The notes under the pieces: generated by a model
Seen by the model: only the letters and a program-made list of their open reading frames with translations
Told to the model about the DNA's origin: nothing
Database searches by the model: none
DNA from: Collinsella aerofaciens
GTDB lineage: Bacteria; Actinomycetota; Coriobacteriia; Coriobacteriales; Coriobacteriaceae
DNA: 64,000 nucleotides
Assembly (NCBI RefSeq): GCF_018785245.1
Contig: NZ_WQPL01000019.1
Coordinates: 1-64,000 of the forward strand
Reading direction: 5' to 3'
Program-made: the position numbers and the translations under genes
Part shown: in pieces, positions 33,599 to 41,165 of the stretch
How positions within the stretch are numbered: the stretch's first letter is position 1
Layout of the letters: every line of letters begins with the position of its first letter

Positions 33599-34939
33599 CT
33601 AACTCCATTCAGCGATGTCGATCATTCTTTCGAGGCGCCACGTTAGCGCCTCTTTTAGATATGGCAGCCTTGCCGTGAGCGCGTCGTTTCTGGAAAGAAT
33701 CTCGATTGCCTCGTCAACGAAGCCTTCGAGTTTGTCGCCGTCAAACCAGCCCATGTCCTCGACGAGCAACATTTGTTTGGCGGGGCTTGAATGAAATTGT
33801 GCGCTGGTAAAACTGTGCTCTCCCGCCCTAAGCTCCTCTAGTGATATGTTGCACCAGAGCGATGAGCCCGAATCGAAGATGGGGGCAGGTCTGCAAGCTT
33901 GCGTGTTTACGTTTCGCACGAGGCCGAAGTTGCGCCAATGACGATCGTAGTTGGCAATGATGTCGTCACATACGATCATGCGGTCAAGGGCATCCTTGAC
34001 GCCTGTCACCCCGAGCTCCTCGCAGTTTGCTACATATCGCTCGTAGTCGGTTAGCCGTTCATCTGCGTTTGCGTGCTGGTTTACATAGAACGCAGGGACA
34101 TACTCTTCTTCATCAGTTAAGAAGACATCGCATGTGCTCAGGGCGGAAGTGCCCGTGCCCTCGAGCGAGTAAGGCACATAATCGCAGGCGTTTAGGATGC
34201 GACGGTGGAGCGCGGTCGCCACCAGCTCGTTATAAGGTTCCTGGTCCAGGTGCGCTCCTGCCTTATGCAGAATTCGACGTTCGCCCTCGCACGTCCAGTA
34301 CTTTTGAAGATTGCCGTCCGAGGTGTTATCGGGCTTTGCGGCAGCCGCTTTTCCCTCTGGGGCGAAGGGTGCGATGCTGAGAGAGACGTCATCAAAGGCG
34401 TTATTGAAGAAATTGATATCCTCCCAGGTGAGACCGGAACCTTGGGGCCTAATCCAATACTGGTCGGATAAGGAGAGGCCGAGATTTCGCTGGACGAGTT
34501 CATCGGGAACATCGACTGCGGCTTCTGCAAGCAGGGAGGCTAGCCCAATGCGTGCGAGCGGGATACCGCGGCCGCGCCACCAGATGCGGAAGGAGTCTAG
34601 CGATATGGGGCTATTAGGGCCAAATACTCCAATAGGGGCGTGGGCGTAATCGATGTCGGCACCGATGTGGGTAAAGTCTTTTCGCGATGTGCTGTAGACC
34701 AGCTGAGCGACTTCGTACGTGCGGTTCATGAGGGTGAACGCGATCTCGCTCTTACCGTGGCCGCGGCGGGGACGTCCCCCCGTTTTGGTCACAGAGCGGA
34801 GTCGCGTGTCGACGCTGTCTTTGTCGATGAGCCATACACCAGAAGCCTTGCGGGCCTCAAGTGCTCCGTTTTTTATGAGCTCCTGCACCCTGCGCGGAGT
34901 GATGCCGAGCAGCTCGGCGGCTTCTTTGGTAGTAAGCAT
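33599..34939 (-). CDS. Excisionase-type HTH fused to a HipA-like kinase
   Basis: A 446-aa fusion. Residues 1-45 are a MerR/excisionase HTH (LTTKEAAELLGITPRRVQELIKNGALEARKASGVWLIDKDSV). The rest is a HipA-like kinase of the type seen in Firmicutes and Coriobacteria: SLSDQYWIRPQGSGLTWEDINFFNN, EPYNELVATALHRRI, catalytic ANYDRHWRNFGLVRN (near 330) and metal site FDSGSSLW. No separate antitoxin gene is adjacent. ATG 34939 has AAGGG 7 bases upstream. The promoter lies inside a 61-base palindrome. DNA-binding repressor and kinase thus appear to be one polypeptide (inference). It sits convergently 27 bases after yacP. Confidence 0.78.
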   Translation of the reverse strand: MLTTKEAAELLGITPRRVQELIKNGALEARKASGVWLIDKDSVDTRLRSVTKTGGRPRRGHGKSEIAFTLMNRTYEVAQLVYSTSRKDFTHIGADIDYAHAPIGVFGPNSPISLDSFRIWWRGRGIPLARIGLASLLAEAAVDVPDELVQRNLGLSLSDQYWIRPQGSGLTWEDINFFNNAFDDVSLSIAPFAPEGKAAAAKPDNTSDGNLQKYWTCEGERRILHKAGAHLDQEPYNELVATALHRRILNACDYVPYSLEGTGTSALSTCDVFLTDEEEYVPAFYVNQHANADERLTDYERYVANCEELGVTGVKDALDRMIVCDDIIANYDRHWRNFGLVRNVNTQACRPAPIFDSGSSLWCNISLEELRAGEHSFTSAQFHSSPAKQMLLVEDMGWFDGDKLEGFVDEAIEILSRNDALTARLPYLKEALTWRLERMIDIAEWS

Positions 34940-34949
34940 CGCGAAACCC

Positions 34950-35010
34950 TTCGCCAGAACGAATAGTTTTATATATAGCAATTGTAATTAAAACTATTCG
35001 TTCTGGCGAA
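34950..35010. promoter_or_regulatory. 61-base palindromic operator of the HTH-HipA gene
   Basis: Perfect 22-bp arms (outer TTCGCCAGAACG and inner AATAGTTTTA on the left, the exact complement on the right) flank a 17-base AT-rich spacer with minus-strand -10-like TATATA. It ends 10 bases before the start codon. Layout matches the hipBA operator at 27010, but the sequence differs. Confidence 0.8.
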
Positions 35011-35163
35011 TGGTTTTAAGATTGAGGGCGCACTGACAGAAATGAACGGGCCTGGTACGCGTTGTTGCTGGATTTTGCATATTTGTATAACGCCGTGCGG
35101 CCTGTTGCGCCCCGTCCGCAATTCCTTTATTCTTAACTGGCTTCGCGTGAAAGCGCCAAGTGT

Positions 35164-35238
35164 GCCAGTGTGGCGCAACGGTAGCGCAACTGATTTGTAA
35201 TCAGTGGGTTGCAGGTTCGATTCCTGTCACTGGCTCCA
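35164..35238 (+). tRNA. tRNA-Thr (anticodon UGU), integration target
   Basis: A complete 75-nt tRNA with encoded CCA; acceptor GCCAGTG/CACTGGC, anticodon loop TTTGTAA. Its 3' half from base 35196 on is repeated at 48431, marking it as the attachment site of the mobile element. The tRNA stays intact because the element carries an identical 3' half. Confidence 0.97.
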
Positions 35239-35241
35239 TGA
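35196..35241. repeat. attL core (46 bp)
   Basis: Runs from the anticodon loop of tRNA-Thr through CCA and four bases beyond. It is identical to 48431-48476; the bases flanking both copies differ. Confidence 0.92.
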
Positions 35242-35247
35242 AAGAAA

Positions 35248-35289
35248 AAGCAGGTCAGAGGGTATTTTCCTCTGGCCTGCTTTCTTTTA
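35248..35289 (+). terminator. Element-borne terminator for tRNA-Thr
   Basis: A stem of about 15 bp, AAAGCAGGTCAGAGG with CCTCTGGCCTGCTTT (one G-T pair), then CTTTTAT. It replaces the chromosomal terminator now stranded at 48483-48521. Confidence 0.85.
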
Positions 35290-35300
35290 TATCGCCGCCG

Positions 35301-35332
35301 TGTGCAATGGGCTGTGCAACGATGTGTGCAAT
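35301..35332. promoter_or_regulatory. Left arm-type integrase sites (three TGTGCAA repeats)
   Basis: TGTGCAAT at 35301, TGTGCAAC at 35313 and TGTGCAAT at 35325, an exact 12-base period. Three further copies in the same orientation lie at the right end (48287-48317). Position and spacing fit arm-type sites of tyrosine integrases. Confidence 0.75.
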
Positions 35333-35386
35333 AAAACGGGTTTTGGATCCTATGTCGAATTATTAAAATTCATAGTTTCACCATTA

Positions 35387-36577
35387 TTATTGGTCGAGCC
35401 CGTCCATTTTCCGGGCGACTTTATCCATCTGATCGTTGCTGATCTTTTTATCATTTTTGCGTCGAATACGCTGTTCGTGCGCTTTGCAGCAATAGCCATT
35501 TTTGTCACGAGCGTTGTTTCGCTCTTTGAACCGGTCTTCGTTCGCGTCTTCTTGCTTGACGTAGGCCCTCATTTTCTGCTGGCGGATTTTGTACGGTCGC
35601 CCGCATTCTCGGCAAGTGTTCCAGGAGAAATGGCTTTCAAGGGTTTCTAGTAGTTGTATCGCCCAAGCTCTTGTTAGGCTTCCGTAAATCGGGTTTTGGC
35701 CGTTTAAATTCCGGTTGACCATTCGACGTAAAGTTTGCTCTTGAATGAAGGTATGGGGTTCTGGCTGAGGGTTAATAGCGAGGTCGATGAATGTTGCCAG
35801 GGCAACTTCTATTGTCTTGAATTGATTGCTCACCCATATCTTGGTTCCTTCGTCCATTTCAAATGTTCCGGGTTTGGCTACTGCTAACTGGGACTTAGAC
35901 GCGTCGAACATCTGGAGCGCCATACGTAGCTGCGAAAATCTGTTTTCAATAATCTCCTTGTTTTGGGAGATGCATACTTGATGCAGAACATAGTCGTATG
36001 CACGGTCACCGTAAGCTGCTTTGCCTGTGAATAGAAGCGTAGCTAATTGCATGAATGCCATCGTTGTAACGAGATCGTCCAACAGTATGACCTGTTCCTT
36101 CTTGTATCTAATATTTTCGATTAAGTTTGCGACTTCTGTTCCCTGAGAGCGCCCCTTATCTTTGAAGTTATTAAACAAGGCGCACTCGGGGTTTAGGCTG
36201 ATTTCAGAACACCTTTCTGATGCATTCAATGCGTCGTACCAAATATCTAGACCATCTTGCTCCGGTTTATCGGAGAAGACGTCATTTGAAGTAAAACGCT
36301 TTTCAACACGCTCTGATTGCCCCGCGTATGGGGTGACGGGAAGTCCATACCGCTCGACAAATTGAATGATTTTCTTTGGATCTGTCAGATCTACGTCTAA
36401 AAGGGTCCCGGTGGAGAAGCCCGAGGGGATGCCGTAGGCCGTCGAATGGGGTTTACAGATAAGCGCGGGGCGTTCCATTCCAAAAATATCTAAATTTTTC
36501 TCTCGACATGAGGGCAACATCCACGGTTTGATTTCGGCTGCTATAGGTGCCGGTACTTCGATTGCGGGGTGACTCAT
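35387..36577 (-). CDS. Hypothetical protein with C-terminal zinc-ribbon-like motif
   Basis: A 396-aa soluble protein I do not recognise. The C-terminal 90 residues carry a metal-binding pattern, CRECGRPYKIRQ then NGYCCKAHEQRIRRK, followed by a Lys/Asp-rich tail; a nucleic-acid-binding role is possible. The N-terminal 300 residues are mostly helical with no signature (for example ENIRYKKEQVILLDDLVTTMAFMQLATLLFTG). It is transcribed divergently from the small HTH gene at 36696; GGAGAG lies before ATG 36577. Codon use is AT-richer than in the chromosome, suggesting separate acquisition. Confidence 0.6.
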   Translation of the reverse strand: MSHPAIEVPAPIAAEIKPWMLPSCREKNLDIFGMERPALICKPHSTAYGIPSGFSTGTLLDVDLTDPKKIIQFVERYGLPVTPYAGQSERVEKRFTSNDVFSDKPEQDGLDIWYDALNASERCSEISLNPECALFNNFKDKGRSQGTEVANLIENIRYKKEQVILLDDLVTTMAFMQLATLLFTGKAAYGDRAYDYVLHQVCISQNKEIIENRFSQLRMALQMFDASKSQLAVAKPGTFEMDEGTKIWVSNQFKTIEVALATFIDLAINPQPEPHTFIQEQTLRRMVNRNLNGQNPIYGSLTRAWAIQLLETLESHFSWNTCRECGRPYKIRQQKMRAYVKQEDANEDRFKERNNARDKNGYCCKAHEQRIRRKNDKKISNDQMDKVARKMDGLDQ

Positions 36578-36623
36578 AGCTCTCTCCTTAGCGCTGTCAA
36601 CCGAATTTCACGTTCCATTCGTA

Positions 36624-36635
36624 TCGTATATACGA
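36624..36635. promoter_or_regulatory. Palindrome in divergent promoter region
   Basis: A perfect 12-bp palindrome TCGTATATACGA in the 118-base gap between two divergent genes, one of which encodes an HTH protein. Candidate operator; not proven. Confidence 0.4.
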
Positions 36636-36695
36636 CATCATCCGTTGTAAAGCATAGTGTGTGAATTGCATTCGAACTAAACGAAAGGAGTCTAA

Positions 36696-36944
36696 ATGAA
36701 CGGTATGGATTCGCAGAAACGAGACGCGATCGCGCGTAAAGCGTGGTGCCAGGCAATCGTCAAGCTGCCATCCGCATACGTCACCTCGCGAGATATCGCC
36801 AAGTTGCTGAATGTCTGTAAGACCAAATCTATACAGATTCTTAAGGCGGCCGGCGGCGTGAAGATTGCCGGCGTCTGGCGCGTGGACAAGGCCGATCTGA
36901 TCTTATACCTGGCCTCTATGGAAGAAGGCAACGATGTGTTCTAA
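36696..36944 (+). CDS. Small HTH DNA-binding protein
   Basis: An 82-aa protein with an excisionase-like helix-turn-helix: YVTSRDIAKLLNVCKTKSIQILKAAGGVKIAGVWRVDKADLILYLASM. AAAGGAGTC lies 6 bases before ATG 36696. It may act as a local regulator of the divergent pair, since a second, clearer excisionase gene lies by the integrase. It overlaps the next gene by 11 bases. Confidence 0.65.
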   Translation: MNGMDSQKRDAIARKAWCQAIVKLPSAYVTSRDIAKLLNVCKTKSIQILKAAGGVKIAGVWRVDKADLILYLASMEEGNDVF

Positions 36945-37200
36945 GACAATCGCCGAGGCCTTGGCAGATGCGTTGCCCGTCGACGGTACGCGCGGTTGCG
37001 CTGCGCACGCCGTCGGCGTGTGCCGTGCAACCGAGCGTACCGTCGACCGTGGCAACACTGCAACAACTTCAAGCGAGGAGGACCGGATGGACGTGACGAA
37101 CATTATGGATGTTGATCCATCCTCCGCTCCCATCCTCGATATCAAGACGGTCATTAGTACTGGGGAGTACAAGCGACTGGCGGGAAAACACGACATCTAA
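36934..37200 (+). CDS. Small hypothetical protein
   Basis: An 88-aa protein, unrecognised. Its start overlaps the end of the HTH gene (ATG 36934, with GGAAGAAGG upstream), so it is probably translationally coupled. The N-terminal half is Ala-rich with Cys residues, the C-terminal half acidic. Its last bases overlap the 3' end of the decayed recombinase on the other strand. It may not be a true gene. Confidence 0.4.
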   Translation: MCSKTIAEALADALPVDGTRGCAAHAVGVCRATERTVDRGNTATTSSEEDRMDVTNIMDVDPSSAPILDIKTVISTGEYKRLAGKHDI

Positions 37201-38174
37201 GTTAGATATCTGAGGTGGGATGCTTTGACGTTGCGCTGGTCGACCATTGCATACCTTAATGTGGTATCTATTTTTATGGCCAAGGAGCACCTGGACTTGT
37301 TCGATGGGCATGCCTTTGTCGATTGCCTTTGTGGCAAGCGTTCTTCTGAACTTATGAGAGTGGACCCTTCCTAAATCAAGCTCGCGCTCCAGTTTCTAAG
37401 CAACGCCTCGACGCCGCCAATTTACAGTCTCTCGTGCGGCTCCTTGCTCGACACGAAGAGGGCTTCCGGGCTGCCCATTCGGGTAGACAGGTAATTCTAA
37501 ATATGGACTTTAGTCTTTGCATCAAAATAGACGATGCGGTTCTTATTGCCCTTTCCGTGTATGATGCACTCCCGATTGATGGTGTCGATGGAGTTCCTGT
37601 CCAACGAGACGAGTTCGCCTACGCGCATGCCGGTAGAGCGCAACAGGTCGATCAGGGCAAGGTTTCAGGGCAACCCGCAGTTATCGCAAAGAATCTCGCG
37701 ACTTTGTCGCCATACGTTTCCCTTATGAGTTGCGGAGCCTTGACTCTTTTAATGCGTTTGACCGGGCTTTTGATGATATGGTCTTCGTCTTCGAGCCATG
37801 AGTAGAAGCTTGAGATGATTCTTCGGACGTTATCAACGGTGACGTGAGTGACGCCGGCTTTTTGCTGATAGTTGGAAAGATAGGACCTAATTTCTTCGCT
37901 TTCCAAGTCGCAAACTGGCGCATCGAAAGATTCAAGCTTTTTTGATGGTGGCTTCGTAGTAGCAGATGGTTCTATCCGAGCAGCCTTCGAGGCGTTTTGC
38001 AGACATAAATAGATCTAGGAATGATTCGCTTTCAAACTCGCAGCCGTCTTCAGCTAGCTGGCTTTCATCGAAAGGGCAGTGCGATATAACTTTTTTGAGT
38101 TGGCGGCTCTGCCGTGTGGTCAGGTAGGGGAGCATGAAGCGGGTAATTTCTCTGGCTGTTTTCGCGAGATCCAT
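37197..38174 (-). pseudogene. Decayed tyrosine recombinase
   Basis: Minus-strand remains of an XerC/D-like recombinase in several frames. In order: an N-terminal core-binding part at 38174-37932 (FLDLFMSAKRLEGCSDRTICYYEATI); its continuation at 37906-37652 (VDNVRRIISSFYSWLEDEDHIIKSPVKRIKR); the catalytic start LIDLLRSTGMRVGELVSLDR in another frame near 37650-37500, ending in a stop; HSHKFRRTLATKAIDKGMPIEQVQVLLGH near 37350-37280; and, after a further frameshift, IDTTLRYAMVDQRNVKASHLRYL to 37197 with the catalytic Tyr. At least three frameshifts or stops separate the parts, so it is inactive. Confidence 0.85.
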
Positions 38175-38259
38175 AGAGAGGTCCTCCCTCGCACGGTGTG
38201 TGATGCTATTTTCCTTTGTTCACTCGTGCGTTACGGAGGGAATGCCGGGCGGCACCTCC

Positions 38260-38421
38260 GCTACGCCGCGTCAAGGGGGCCCATGAGACCCCGCACAAAC
38301 CTCCGCTCCGCTCCGGTTGGTGGAGGTCGTCATGGACCTCCCTTGACCCGCCTTCGCTCCGGTGCGGCTTTGTCCGCAGGGGCGAGATACTAAGGGCCAT
38401 GTGCCCGGAACGGAGGAAGAC
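38260..38421 (+). repeat. Duplicated leader, copy 1
   Basis: About 160 bases closely matching 41275-41483, including ACAAACCTCCGCTCCGCTCC and ending in the ribosome site ACGGAGGAAGAC and ATG. Copy 1 lacks a 45-base segment present in copy 2. Internal GGAGGTC/GACCTCC pairings give RNA secondary structure. Confidence 0.8.
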
Positions 38422-38423
38422 AT

Positions 38424-38660
38424 GTGAGAACAGATGATGAGGGAGATTGCGGAGGGGCTGCCGTCCGCATAGGGTTCGGCGACGTGGAGAGCATCGACTG
38501 CGAGGGCGGCCGGGTCGTGTATATCACCGGAGGGGAGTGGGCTTCACCAAAAGAGTGTGGGCGTATCAATGGCACGTACACACCGGTTTTTTGGGACGCC
38601 TCGCATCATCCTCGCACCCTTGCGTTCCAAGGGGCTGCTGCCCCTTGGAACCTTGCCTGA
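38424..38660 (+). pseudogene. Truncated paralogue of the 41788 gene
   Basis: The duplicated leader ends here in ATG TGA. A GTG frame from 38424 then encodes GAAVRIGFGDVESIDCEGGRVVYITGGEW, matching the C-terminus of the 200-aa protein at 41788-42390 (WAAVRVGFGDAETIDCETGRTVYVAE). The DUF2958 gene and most of the second gene are missing, so this looks like a deletion derivative of a duplicated module. The frame beyond about 38550 has no counterpart. A short functional peptide cannot be excluded. Confidence 0.6.
38624..38651. repeat. Perfect hairpin, 11-bp arms
   Basis: GTTCCAAGGGG/CCCCTTGGAAC with a 6-base loop, no T-tract. It lies in the gap after the truncated gene and before the convergent surface-protein gene; apart from this, 38661-38759 holds nothing clear. 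Confidence 0.5.
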
Positions 38661-38759
38661 GACGGCTCGGGGGCGACGGGTTTTGAGATTTATGCGCTTG
38701 CCGCCGCCGGATTTCAGTCTGGCATATAAGCGCTCTGACTCGGAATTCGGTGGCGGACG

Positions 38760-39956
38760 CTACTTCGTGGCACCGCAGGAAGAGCACTTGTACCCGGTGG
38801 TCACGGTCTCCTCCCATGCTGCACTCACCTGCACTTGTTCATCATATGCATCGGACACCTTTACCTGCTCGTCGTAAGCAGCCTGCACAGTACGAGTTTC
38901 TGAATGACAGCTTTGACAATTACCGCCACTCAAAGCTGCTGCCTTAAAATGAGCCGCTTCGTTACCGGTAATGTCCTGTCCGCATTGATTGCAAATATTA
39001 ACAGTCTTGGTCACCGCATCGTGGTGAACGGTCTTGTACTGCGCATCGTGATGGACAGTCTTATACTGCGCGTCGTGATGGACGGTCTTGGTCTGGGCAA
39101 CCCACTTGTGCTGGTGCGCCGTGGCGTCATCCTTCTTTGATGAGCCGCCCGAGATGGAACCGGAGCCGGAGTTTCCGCTACCTTCGCTCGGCTTGCTGTC
39201 CGACTTATTTCCAGAGCCGTTGTTTCCGCTATCGTTCTTGGAACCGGAATCGTTCTTCTTGTTGTCGGAGGTCTCCGGTGTCTTCGCATCGGACTTGTCC
39301 TCCTTGGCGGTCTCCTGCGCCTTTTCGCTCTCCTTCTCGACGGCATCCGCGTCGGCGTTCGGGTTCTTCTTGATGTTGTCCTCGAACTTCTTCGCGAGCG
39401 CCGCGCCCCTGTCTCCGGTCAGGGTGGAATCGCCCTTCTTCACGGCTGCTGCAACGTCCTTGGCGATGGCGGTCAGGTCATCCTTCGTCACCTTGCCCGC
39501 ATCCACCTTTTCGTGCGTGATGACGGTACCGTTCGTTTTCTTGTCATCTTTCCCGGCCTTGACCTTACTGGACGCGGCCTTATAGGTAGAGCCGTCCGCG
39601 TTCACCGGCGGGATGAGCGAGACATTGTAGGTACCGGACTCGCCGATCTCTACGGTCACCTGCTTGTTCGCGGCGATGGCGGTGTAGAAGTCTACTTCCC
39701 CGTCCGCATCCTCTATATGGGCGATAATGGGCGTGGAAGTGTCCGCATCCCAGCCGTCAGCCTTTACCTCAAGGGTAAGTACCATGTCCTGTTTCTCATC
39801 GTCCTTTGACTGGGACACCGCAGGGGCATTGGAATCTCCCGTCCAGCTGGCATGTGAGATGGCGTAAGCCCCGCCGCCGATGAGAAGCGCCGCACAGAGG
39901 ATTCCCGCACCAGCCACGCAGACCTGCTTACGGGAGAACTCGCCTCCGAAGAGCAT
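38760..39956 (-). CDS. Membrane-anchored surface protein with His-rich repeats and CxxC motifs
   Basis: A 398-aa protein. The N-terminus has a basic start and one membrane anchor (QVCVAGAGILCAALLIGGGAYAI, about 11-33). An extracellular region includes a possible beta-domain, then a Ser/Gly/Asn/Lys-rich linker (about 210-280). The C-terminal region has three tandem 9-residue repeats (KTVHHDAQY, KTVHHDAQY, KTVHHDAVT), paired CxxC sites (CNQCG; CQSCH; CSSCG), and repeats of the form AYDEQVKVS. This suggests metal binding outside the cell (inference). GAAAGGAAA lies before the ATG. It is the last gene of a three-gene operon with two small upstream proteins. Confidence 0.7.
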   Translation of the reverse strand: MLFGGEFSRKQVCVAGAGILCAALLIGGGAYAISHASWTGDSNAPAVSQSKDDEKQDMVLTLEVKADGWDADTSTPIIAHIEDADGEVDFYTAIAANKQVTVEIGESGTYNVSLIPPVNADGSTYKAASSKVKAGKDDKKTNGTVITHEKVDAGKVTKDDLTAIAKDVAAAVKKGDSTLTGDRGAALAKKFEDNIKKNPNADADAVEKESEKAQETAKEDKSDAKTPETSDNKKNDSGSKNDSGNNGSGNKSDSKPSEGSGNSGSGSISGGSSKKDDATAHQHKWVAQTKTVHHDAQYKTVHHDAQYKTVHHDAVTKTVNICNQCGQDITGNEAAHFKAAALSGGNCQSCHSETRTVQAAYDEQVKVSDAYDEQVQVSAAWEETVTTGYKCSSCGATK

Positions 39957-39992
39957 AAGCGGTTTCCTTTCTTCTTTTCCTCTGCACCCCCG

Positions 39993-40439
39993 CTATGCGT
40001 TCGCGTCAAGCTGACGCTTGAGATTCGATACCTTCAACCACTGGAGAAGGAAGGCAAAGGGCGCAAATGCAGCCGGGATGGAAAGAAAAAGCGTCGCTAT
40101 GAGGAGCAGTCCGAGAGCGTTGCCCCAAACGAACAGCCTTGAGCGCTTGATTGCACGCCATGCGGCAATGTAGCCAGCAGGTACCGTGCCGACATAGAAC
40201 CCGGTAAAGGCTGTTGCAGCCAGCAGGACGGGAACGAGTGCAACGATTCCAATTGCACCCGTCTGAGTTATCAGGGCAGGGGAATTAACGAGAAGCAAAA
40301 GGAAAACAACTACCGCCGTTATCGCCCCGACGATATAGAGGAACTTCTTCATCAAATCGAAGACTCGTTTTTCCTCATCATATTCGGCGCGAATCGCCAT
40401 AGCGTTGTCTTGGTATATCGGGTGTTGATAGGTTCGCAT
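39993..40439 (-). CDS. Small multi-pass membrane protein
   Basis: A 148-aa protein with four hydrophobic segments: FLYIVGAITAVVVFLLLLV, GAIGIVALVPVLLAATAFTGFYVG, LFVWGNALGLLLIATLFLS and IPAAFAPFAFLLQWL. The N-terminus is soluble and charged. GAAGG lies about 8 bases before ATG 40439. It is in the operon of the surface protein (36 bases upstream of it). Function unknown. Confidence 0.65.
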   Translation of the reverse strand: MRTYQHPIYQDNAMAIRAEYDEEKRVFDLMKKFLYIVGAITAVVVFLLLLVNSPALITQTGAIGIVALVPVLLAATAFTGFYVGTVPAGYIAAWRAIKRSRLFVWGNALGLLLIATLFLSIPAAFAPFAFLLQWLKVSNLKRQLDANA

Positions 40440-40454
40440 GGTATGACCTTCTTT

Positions 40455-40604
40455 CTAATGTTCTGTATGCAAGTTCTTTAGAAGTTGCAGTTGCCTGTCC
40501 GGGCGGAGTCCTCGACCAAAGGGTTTTGCGATATATGCATAGTCGCTGGGGAAGTCCAATGAGAGCATATCGTCCGTCACTTTCGGAATCTCCGTATCCA
40601 CCAT
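40455..40604 (-). CDS. Small hypothetical protein (49 aa)
   Basis: Starts at ATG 40604 behind AAAGGAACC and reads MVDTEIPKVTDDMLSLDFPSDYAYIAKPFGRGLRPDRQLQLLKNLHTEH. Its stop is 15 bases before the next gene and overlaps the region of that gene's ribosome site, so it leads the operon. Charged and soluble; no family recognised. Confidence 0.55.
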   Translation of the reverse strand: MVDTEIPKVTDDMLSLDFPSDYAYIAKPFGRGLRPDRQLQLLKNLHTEH

Positions 40605-40651
40605 GGTTCCTTTCTGGTTGCAATGCCCCAATATTTGCATTGTATTTCAAA

Positions 40652-40682
40652 TTGTCACTTATATAGGTGTGACTTATATAGG
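40652..40682 (+). promoter_or_regulatory. Promoter of the XRE gene with direct-repeat operator
   Basis: TTGTCA (40652-40657), 17-base spacer, TATATA (40675-40680). Two direct repeats ACTTATATAGG (40657-40667 and 40672-40682, period 15) cover the spacer and -10, a layout suited to autorepression. The site also lies upstream of the divergent surface-protein operon. Confidence 0.65.
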
Positions 40683-40722
40683 GTTGGCCTGAATCATTGA
40701 CACCGGTGGATAGGAGGTGCCG

Positions 40723-40953
40723 ATGACTGAGCTTGACCCCAAGATGCGCGTGGGGCTTCGCATTAAGGAGCTGAGGGGCGAGCTCGGCATGAGCCAAGAG
40801 GCCTTCGCATACTCCATCGAGATGTCTCGCACCTATTTCGCCGAAGTCGAGACAGGCAAGCGAAACGTGTCTATCGAGAATATCGAGCGCATCGCAGGCG
40901 GGCTTGGCGTCTCTCTGAGAGGGTTTTTCGATTCAGATCTGTTCGATGGTTAG
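40723..40953 (+). CDS. XRE-family transcriptional regulator
   Basis: A 76-aa Cro/CI-type protein: IKELRGELGMSQEAFAYSIEMSRTYFAEVETGKRNVSIENIERIAGGLGVSLRGFF is the whole HTH domain. AGGAGG lies 5-10 bases before ATG 40723. It is divergent from the surface-protein operon, so it may control both directions. A terminator follows. Confidence 0.85.
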   Translation: MTELDPKMRVGLRIKELRGELGMSQEAFAYSIEMSRTYFAEVETGKRNVSIENIERIAGGLGVSLRGFFDSDLFDG

Positions 40954-40980
40954 TTCGGCTGCCGGCTTCTGACGTCATTT

Positions 40981-41015
40981 AAAAGTGCCCCGGTGGTAAT
41001 CGCCGGGGTACTTTT
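40981..41015 (+). terminator. Bidirectional terminator
   Basis: Stem AAAAGTGCCCCGG/CCGGGGTACTTTT with one mismatch and a loop of about 10 bases. A and T tracts on both sides serve the XRE gene (+) and the small minus-strand gene that ends at 41016. Confidence 0.85.
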
Positions 41016-41165
41016 CTAAAGAGGGGATTCGGCGGCGGCCGCTTCAGCGCGGATGCGCTGTTCGGCCTCTTCGAGGTCCCTGATAATCCTTCTCAGCGCC
41101 ATGCAGCAAAAGAGCATCGACTCATGAAGGCAGGCGAGCTCGTAAACGATATCCTCGAGTTCCAT
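41016..41165 (-). CDS. Small hypothetical protein (49 aa)
   Basis: ATG 41165 follows ATAGGAGCC. The product is MELEDIVYELACLHESMLFC, then CMALRRIIRDLEEAEQRIRAEAAAAESPL: an amphipathic, probably all-helical peptide with adjacent Cys residues. It ends against the terminator at 40981. No family recognised; support is the ribosome site, tight fit to the terminator and regular heptad pattern. Confidence 0.5.
   Translation of the reverse strand: MELEDIVYELACLHESMLFCCMALRRIIRDLEEAEQRIRAEAAAAESPL

Noticed and set aside
39010-39095. 27-base tandem repeats resembling a small CRISPR array
   Set aside because: They encode the 9-residue protein repeats of the surface protein in one frame; there are no spacers and no cas genes.
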